Part shown: piece after piece, positions 59,394 through 64,000 of the stretch
Layout: each line of letters opens with the position of its first letter
How positions within the stretch are numbered: the first letter of the stretch is position 1
Origin: Sporotomaculum syntrophicum
Lineage (GTDB): Bacteria > Bacillota > Desulfotomaculia > Desulfotomaculales > Desulfallaceae
DNA: 64,000 bases
Direction of reading: 5' to 3'
Assembly (NCBI RefSeq): GCF_009932395.1
Contig: NZ_LSRS01000001.1
Location: forward strand, 152,864 to 216,863
The notes under the pieces: model-generated
What the model was told of the DNA's origin: nothing
Seen by the model: only the letters and a program-made list of their open reading frames with translations
Database searches by the model: none
Program-made: the position numbers and the translations under genes

Positions 59394-60242
59394 TTAAGGA
59401 TTTTTTTCCCGTCCCAACATATCTAAATAATTTAAAAAAGCATTCCCGGATATAATCCGGGTAAGGGAATATCTTTCGGTTATGATGTGCATAATCACCA
59501 ACATGGCCAAATAACCGGCACGGTAGTATCCATCTAGAGAAGCGGCAGCTGTCAAACCAATAACGATCCCCAGTGTGTTAGACCCCGCATCTCCCATCAT
59601 CACCCTAGCTTTAAAGTCCGCCGGTAAAAATGCCAGCAGAGCACCCAATGTCATGGTCGCCATCACCGCTTCAGAGCTGCCCAGCGCCGCGGGCAACAAC
59701 AGGATATAAAGTAATATAAAAACTTTGCCGGCCCGGCCGGGACGCAGGTCAAATAAATTAAGCAGGTTAACTGAAAGAGCAATAATCAAAGCGCTGTCTA
59801 TTATACGCCAGATATTTCCGGGATACATCTGCACGGCTAAAATTAGCGCTAACATCCCACCACCAAGCGCTTTTAAGGCCCCGGTGGTTAGGCGTCCCCG
59901 CAGCAAAGCCTTGAAGTGTCCCAATAGTCCGGACGCCTCCCGGCTGCCCCAAAAATCATCCATCAATCCCAAAAAAGTCGCCCCGGCCATAGCCAACAAA
60001 TAAAGAACAGCGTTTTCACGAAGGTCTGACGACCATATAAAAAATAACGGCATTACCGCATAAACTATTGCAATAAAAAAAACAACCCCTGCGGCCAGGG
60101 GAATTTTTTCCCCCTTAAAGTTAGGTCGTACAAAATCTGCCTCAACTATCATAGCCAGTACCTTTTCCCTAATAATAAGAGCTACTAAGAAAGCCAGTAC
60201 AAAACCCACCGGCAGGTAGAATATTTCTGGCTGCCAATTCAA
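59394..60242 (-). CDS. MraY/WecA-like glycosyl-phosphate transferase
   Basis: A polytopic membrane enzyme (about 282 residues, eight to nine helices) of the glycosyltransferase 4 family that moves sugar-1-phosphate to a lipid carrier. DFVRPNFKGEKIPLAAGV, GLMDDFWGS (aspartates near residue 98), NLLNLFDLRPGRAGK and MMGDAGSNTLG are the family's catalytic loops. It is too short and diverged to be the cell-wall MraY itself. TTG at 60242 follows GAGGTGAG; a GTG at 60251 overlaps that site. It groups with the GT2 and SteA/SteB genes. Confidence 0.82.
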   Translation of the reverse strand: MNWQPEIFYLPVGFVLAFLVALIIREKVLAMIVEADFVRPNFKGEKIPLAAGVVFFIAIVYAVMPLFFIWSSDLRENAVLYLLAMAGATFLGLMDDFWGSREASGLLGHFKALLRGRLTTGALKALGGGMLALILAVQMYPGNIWRIIDSALIIALSVNLLNLFDLRPGRAGKVFILLYILLLPAALGSSEAVMATMTLGALLAFLPADFKARVMMGDAGSNTLGIVIGLTAAASLDGYYRAGYLAMLVIMHIITERYSLTRIISGNAFLNYLDMLGREKNP

Positions 60243-60259
60243 TGCTCTCACCTCGAAAA

Positions 60260-60943
60260 TTATTTCAATACCGCAGCCTTAACCAGTACTCGGGCGACAT
60301 GACAAAACTGTCTGCCTCGGTGACAAAAGCCTTTTATATCGCGCCCAGTCTCAGCATGAGTCATCTGCACCGGCACTTCCAGAACTGTAAAGCCTGCCCG
60401 GACAGCTTTTATTGTAAGCCCTACCTCAACTCCGTAACCCGAAGCAAATGGCAGCAATTTATCCATTACCGGGCGAGTCATTACACGCTGACCGGATAAC
60501 GGTGACTTCATTTCCAGGCCTGTATAGAATCTAATGCCTTTCCTGGCTAAACCCTTAACCAGACCAAAACCGCCCTTCAGGCGCGGCGGCGGGAATTGAG
60601 CCACAGTCATATCAGCCCGGCCTTCTAGAACAGGCGCTAACAACAAACGCGCCTCTCCGGCTGATTCTCCCAGGTCGCCATCCAGCAGCATAACTATATC
60701 CGCCTTAATTTGCCTGCTGCCCTCATTGAGCGCAGCACCTTTTCCTTGATTACTGATTAAACTGATCACCCTGGCCCCGGCAGCTGCTGCCAAGTTGGCT
60801 GTTTGGTCGGTAGATGCATCGTTTACCACTACAATTTCATCCACTTCAGACAGCTCAGACAGCGCCGCTACAGTTGCGGAAATGGTCTTTGCTTCGTTAT
60901 AGGCCGGTATCAAAGCCACAACCCGCTTAGCGGAATTAACCAC
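60260..60943 (-). CDS. Family 2 glycosyltransferase
   Basis: A cytoplasmic GT-A enzyme of about 227 residues. RVVALIPAYNEAKTISATV is the nucleotide-sugar entry motif, VVVNDASTDQT and VMLLDGDLGES hold the DxD-type metal site, and the acceptor region has SPLSGQRVMTR. No membrane segment. GTG start with AAGGAGAG 7 bases upstream. Likely works with the MraY-like gene beside it on a lipid-linked sugar; the product is unknown. Confidence 0.88.
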   Translation of the reverse strand: MVNSAKRVVALIPAYNEAKTISATVAALSELSEVDEIVVVNDASTDQTANLAAAAGARVISLISNQGKGAALNEGSRQIKADIVMLLDGDLGESAGEARLLLAPVLEGRADMTVAQFPPPRLKGGFGLVKGLARKGIRFYTGLEMKSPLSGQRVMTRPVMDKLLPFASGYGVEVGLTIKAVRAGFTVLEVPVQMTHAETGRDIKGFCHRGRQFCHVARVLVKAAVLK

Positions 60944-60986
60944 TTTGTTTCTCTCCTTGTTAATAGCCCACAAAGGCAATAAAGAA

Positions 60987-61865
60987 TTAAGCTCCCTGTC
61001 CTTGTAAATCAGGCATTAGTTTTTGAGCTGTAGACTTAACTCCATAATGACCCGGCTGTCCACTTAATGCCAGCACCATGGCCATTTGACCGGGTATGGT
61101 ATCAATATTATCCACCGTACTGATATGCTTGTGCTGGTACTCTTTCATGGATGATGAAATAACATCAGTTTCCTCAACTCCCACCACCGGGATGTTTAAT
61201 TCTTTATAGTAATCTATTAAAGAGATATCGGCGTGCATATTTCGGTCTTCTTCGCTGTAACTACCACCGACAATAATTAGCCCATCAACAGGAATGCCAT
61301 ATTCCCCATTAGTTTTAAGCAATCCTTTTTCCACAAGATAACCGGTAACCGCCTCATTTTCACCGGTAGTTAGGCAGTTGGCTATTTCAATTCCCAGCCT
61401 TTTATATAATTCGTCGCCGGTTGCAACCGGCCAAACTAGTTCCTGCTGTAATGTGGTAATAACTTGCTTTTCATCTTCAATGGCGTTAACCGAAGTTATG
61501 GAACTCACGCGTCCCCCAGCATTTTTTATGACTTCGGTCAGTTCCGGTGGAAAACCAAAATTATTCAGTTCCACAATGGCAAAAGTTTTCCCGGCCAACC
61601 TGCCGGCTGTTAATACAGGCAGCACTTGTTTTTCAAATTCTTTATGTATGTTAGCATCTGTTTCCAGGGTGTTGGCCCGGGCTTGAACAATTTCATTGGC
61701 TTCCCGTAAAGTTTGCAGTTGGTTTTCCAACCCGTTGGTAACTTGTTTCTGGTAATCAATCAGTGCATCATTGCCCAATAAAGTACTGCCAATTAAAATA
61801 CCTATACCCAAGGCTAAAAAAACAGCTACTAGCGAAGCAATGTGGTATTTATAATCAATAATCAT
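60987..61865 (-). CDS. SteB/MctB-like membrane-anchored protein
   Basis: A 292-residue protein of the MctB family: DYKYHIASLVAVFLALGIGILIGSTLLG at the N-terminus gives one membrane anchor, followed by a coiled coil (about 40-75) and an extracytoplasmic alpha/beta domain (FAIVELNNFGFPPELTEV; GLIIVGGSYSE). In Corynebacterium SteB pairs with SteA at the division septum; MctB has also been linked to copper export in mycobacteria. Pairing with steA here supports the SteB role. Confidence 0.82.
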   Translation of the reverse strand: MIIDYKYHIASLVAVFLALGIGILIGSTLLGNDALIDYQKQVTNGLENQLQTLREANEIVQARANTLETDANIHKEFEKQVLPVLTAGRLAGKTFAIVELNNFGFPPELTEVIKNAGGRVSSITSVNAIEDEKQVITTLQQELVWPVATGDELYKRLGIEIANCLTTGENEAVTGYLVEKGLLKTNGEYGIPVDGLIIVGGSYSEEDRNMHADISLIDYYKELNIPVVGVEETDVISSSMKEYQHKHISTVDNIDTIPGQMAMVLALSGQPGHYGVKSTAQKLMPDLQGQGA

Positions 61866-61887
61866 TTAATATCACCTATATTTCCCG

Positions 61888-63018
61888 TTAAATTCCAACC
61901 AGTAAACGAAATTGAATGAGCCAAAGACGCAGCAATTCCCTGGTAGCAGGAGAAATCACCGCAACTGCAGCTACCGGCAGCAGAGCGGCAAAAAAAAGGG
62001 GGGCCAGATGTTTGGCTTTCAGTCTGCTTTTGTACAGTTTACTTACTCCTTTGGCATCAATTAATATTGAACCTACCTTAGCTCTAACCAAAAAAGTGCT
62101 GGCCATGCCCTTGCGCCCTTTTTCAAGAAAATCAATCATATTGGAATGAGTTCCCACCGCCACGATCAGCTCCGCACCCTTGTCATAGGCGATCAGCATT
62201 GCTATATCCTCGCTCGTCCCCGGCGCAGCATAGGTTATAGCAGATAAGCCCATTTCCTGCAGTCGGGCCATACCGGGCGCTCGCCCGTCCGGATAAGCGT
62301 GCACTACCAGTTCTGCCCCGCAGAGCAAAGTTTTATCACTCACACTGTCCATATCACCTATGATTATATCAGGCCGCAGGCCAAACTCCATCAAAGCATC
62401 TGCGCCACCATCAACTCCAACTAACACAGGTTTTATTTCATCGATGTAAGATTTTATTGCTCTTAAATCTTCTTTGTAATTTTTTCCGCGCACTACAATA
62501 AGGGCATGTCTCTCCATAAAAACTGTAGTGACGTCCGGTACTTTGTATTCACCGCAGATTAAACCAATTTCATTTTGGGCGTAATCCATAGTGTTTTGGA
62601 CAAAGCTGGATAACACTTCTTCTATATTATCTTTGGTAGCATCCATTTTTTGTTTTATTTTATCAACGGTCAATTCTTCCCCGACTGCAAGTACAATATC
62701 AGAGAGCATGACCTTGTTGTTTTTTATCTCAATTTCCTGGCCTTCTGTTAAAATTGCAAATAAATCACTGCCCGGGCAATCAAGCAATTTAATACCCGCT
62801 TCCACAATGGTTAAAGGCCCGCAATTTGGGTAGACATCACTCATAGATGGGCTATTATTTATTACTGCTTTTACATGAGCCTCAACTAGAGCATTAGCGG
62901 CCACCTCGTCCAAATCACTGTGGTCAATTATGGCAATATCGCCGGGTTGCAAGCGCTTAACCAGATGTTTGGTTTTTTTATCCAAACGGGCTATGCCTTT
63001 GATGGCCACTTGAATCAC
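61888..63018 (-). CDS. SteA-like cytokinetic-ring protein
   Basis: A 376-residue protein with an N-terminal SteA-specific domain (KKTKHLVKRLQPGDIAIIDHSDLDE) and a thiamin-pyrophosphokinase-like domain (about 175-300; VGVDGGADALMEFGLRPDIIIGDMDS). A C-terminal membrane helix (about 348-365) ends it. SteA in Corynebacterium localises at mid-cell with SteB. The TPK-like catalytic loop GDMDSVS is present, but no thiamin genes are near. First gene of the cluster, with its own promoter. Confidence 0.85.
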   Translation of the reverse strand: MIQVAIKGIARLDKKTKHLVKRLQPGDIAIIDHSDLDEVAANALVEAHVKAVINNSPSMSDVYPNCGPLTIVEAGIKLLDCPGSDLFAILTEGQEIEIKNNKVMLSDIVLAVGEELTVDKIKQKMDATKDNIEEVLSSFVQNTMDYAQNEIGLICGEYKVPDVTTVFMERHALIVVRGKNYKEDLRAIKSYIDEIKPVLVGVDGGADALMEFGLRPDIIIGDMDSVSDKTLLCGAELVVHAYPDGRAPGMARLQEMGLSAITYAAPGTSEDIAMLIAYDKGAELIVAVGTHSNMIDFLEKGRKGMASTFLVRAKVGSILIDAKGVSKLYKSRLKAKHLAPLFFAALLPVAAVAVISPATRELLRLWLIQFRLLVGI

Positions 63019-63093
63019 CGCCTTTAACTTTGCATTTTACAGTTTTTGCATTTGCGTCAATATGATATTTCAAATGAGTCACTATTAAGCTAT

Positions 63094-63121
63094 ATTATAC
63101 CTCAAAACAAAAACACCTCAA
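63094..63121 (-). promoter_or_regulatory. Promoter of the steA-steB cluster
   Basis: On the minus strand TTGAGG (63121-63116), 16 bp and TATAAT (63099-63094), about 75 bp before the steA ATG. Confidence 0.55.
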
Positions 63122-63150
63122 ATTTATTGTGTTAAATATTACAATAAATT
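63121..63150. other. 10 bp inverted repeat upstream of steA, after spo0A
   Basis: AATTTATTGT (63121-63130) and ACAATAAATT (63141-63150) are perfect complements around 10 bp. A/T-rich with no strong T-run; could be an operator at the steA -35 or a weak end of the spo0A transcript. Confidence 0.45.
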
Positions 63151-63244
63151 ATTGGTGTGTAATCATAGCCTCATGTTGTTAATATATAGCGTTCTTGCTA
63201 AAATATGTGTGTATATTGTTGCGATTATAATGTTTTTTTGTTTA

Positions 63245-64000
63245 CTAACTTACTTTGACTTCAATACGTAACTTATCGGCTACCATAGCAATAAATTCTG
63301 AATTAGTTGGTTTGCCACGCTGCAAATTAATGGTGTAACCAAAAAACTTGGTCATCATTTCAATATTACCCCTATCCCAAGCCAGTTCAATTGCATGCCG
63401 GATGGCTCTTTCAACCCGACTGGGAGTTGTTTGGTATTTATGAGCGATCATAGGATAAAGCTCTTTAGTTACCGCCCCCAGCAAGCCAACATCTTCAATT
63501 ACTTGTAAAATAGCATCTCTAAGGTAATGATAACCTTTAATATGAGCCGGCACACCCATTTCGTGAATTATATTGGTTACAGCAACATCTAAATTTTTCG
63601 GCTTGGCCACCGTAATATATGGTGAAATGTTAAGCCCGCCTCCGGCCAACTGTCTGATCCGGGTTGCTAGAACCTCGAAATCAAAGGGTTTTAAAATATA
63701 GTAATCTGCACCTAGTTCCACCGCTCTTTGCGTTATACTTTCCTGACCAAAAGCCGTTAGCATTATTACCCTGGGTCGATACTTATTTTCGTTGAGCTTT
63801 TCCAGTACACCGATCCCATCCAAATGTGGCATAATTACATCCAATACCACAACATCAGGCGCTTCAGTTTGAATTAAATCTAATGCTTCTATACCATTTT
63901 GAGCTATACCAACTAAATTGAACTCATCCTGCTGTTGCAAGAATTCTTTTAATAAATCACAAAATTCCCGGTTATCATCAGCTATTAGGATTTTTATTAC
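63245..64000 (-). CDS. spo0A: Sporulation master regulator Spo0A, 5' end cut by window
   Basis: Response regulator that starts sporulation. The frame is open to base 64000 (252 codons), so only the first few residues are missing; it opens [14 protein letters not shown]. The receiver domain has the acidic pair DD, the phospho-Asp in [13 protein letters not shown], and KPFDFE. The C-terminal DNA-binding domain has [32 protein letters not shown] and [15 protein letters not shown], all typical of Spo0A. In clostridia it lies near spoIVB, which would be outside the window. Confidence 0.97.
   Translation of the reverse strand, partial: VIKILIADDNREFCDLLKEFLQQQDEFNLVGIAQNGIEALDLIQTEAPDVVVLDVIMPHLDGIGVLEKLNENKYRPRVIMLTAFGQESITQRAVELGADYYILKPFDFEVLATRIRQLAGGGLNISPYITVAKPKNLDVAVTNIIHEMGVPAHIKGYHYLRDAILQVIEDVGLLGAVTKELYPMIAHKYQTTPSRVERAIRHAIELAWDRGNIEMMTKFFGYTINLQRGKPTNSEFIAMVADKLRIEVKVS

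Overview
The window is a 64 kb piece of a spore-forming anaerobic Firmicute chromosome, most like the Desulfotomaculum/Pelotomaculum/Desulfallas group (Peptococcaceae sensu lato). This rests on: many sporulation genes (spoIVA, spoIIP, YIEGIA, spmAB, ytfJ/gerW, spoVAEA-spoVAF, spoIIAA-spoIIAB-sigF, dacF, spoIIM, spo0A); the IspH-S1 fusion typical of clostridial lineages; a trio of acyl-CoA dehydratase activase-type proteins; comB of spore sulfolactate synthesis; and an L-box in front of lysA. Almost all genes lie on the minus strand. The plus-strand exceptions are the truncated comB at the left edge, an AT-rich orphan gene, tRNA-Val, one flavoprotein and a 42-codon gene next to spoIIM. Species-level assignment is inference.

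Layout, left to right. 1-3.2 kb: end of comB, then a low-GC accessory patch with a SIR2-domain protein and a divergent unknown gene, closed by tRNA-Val(CAC). 3.2-5.5 kb: LysM/SleB wall hydrolase, a small unknown gene and an SdpR/SdpI-type repressor-membrane pair with a visible operator. 5.6-10.8 kb: threonine/aspartate-family operon pheB-hom-thrB-ask-apgM-like. 11-21.7 kb: spoIVA, gpsA-plsY-der, a DUF512 radical SAM protein, two DUF3189 proteins, the YIEGIA pair, spoIIP and a DUF1614 membrane protein. 21.9-30 kb: shikimate/aromatic genes in transcription order hutP-like, aroH, aroF, tyrA, aroA, then cmk, plsC and ispH-rpsA. 30-37.6 kb: two unknown proteins, rluB, spmA-spmB, an FAD protein, ytfJ, DUF2953, trpS and an M50 protease. 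37.6-45.3 kb: a DHH-CBS-CBS-nucleotidyltransferase, lysA under a lysine riboswitch, and three CoA-enzyme activase genes. 45.5-56.9 kb: a forespore/late-sporulation block whose order (spoIIM, YqzK-like, xerD, deoB, nucleoside phosphorylase, dacF, spoIIA operon, spoVA genes) matches the Bacillus subtilis chromosome. 57-64 kb: DUF3866, M20 peptidase, a MraY-like/GT2/SteB/SteA envelope cluster, and spo0A cut by the window end.

Items most worth a second look: a four-copy intergenic repeat family placed at gene ends; a 42-aa MciZ-like ORF; a degenerate ComB paralogue; an HutP-family protein in an aromatic operon with UAG triplets before a terminator; a GHMP homoserine kinase together with an ApgM-type proposed homoserine kinase in one operon; a spoVA locus lacking its usual core genes; and the SIR2/unknown-gene patch beside the tRNA. 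No CRISPR array, insertion sequence, rRNA or phage module was seen.
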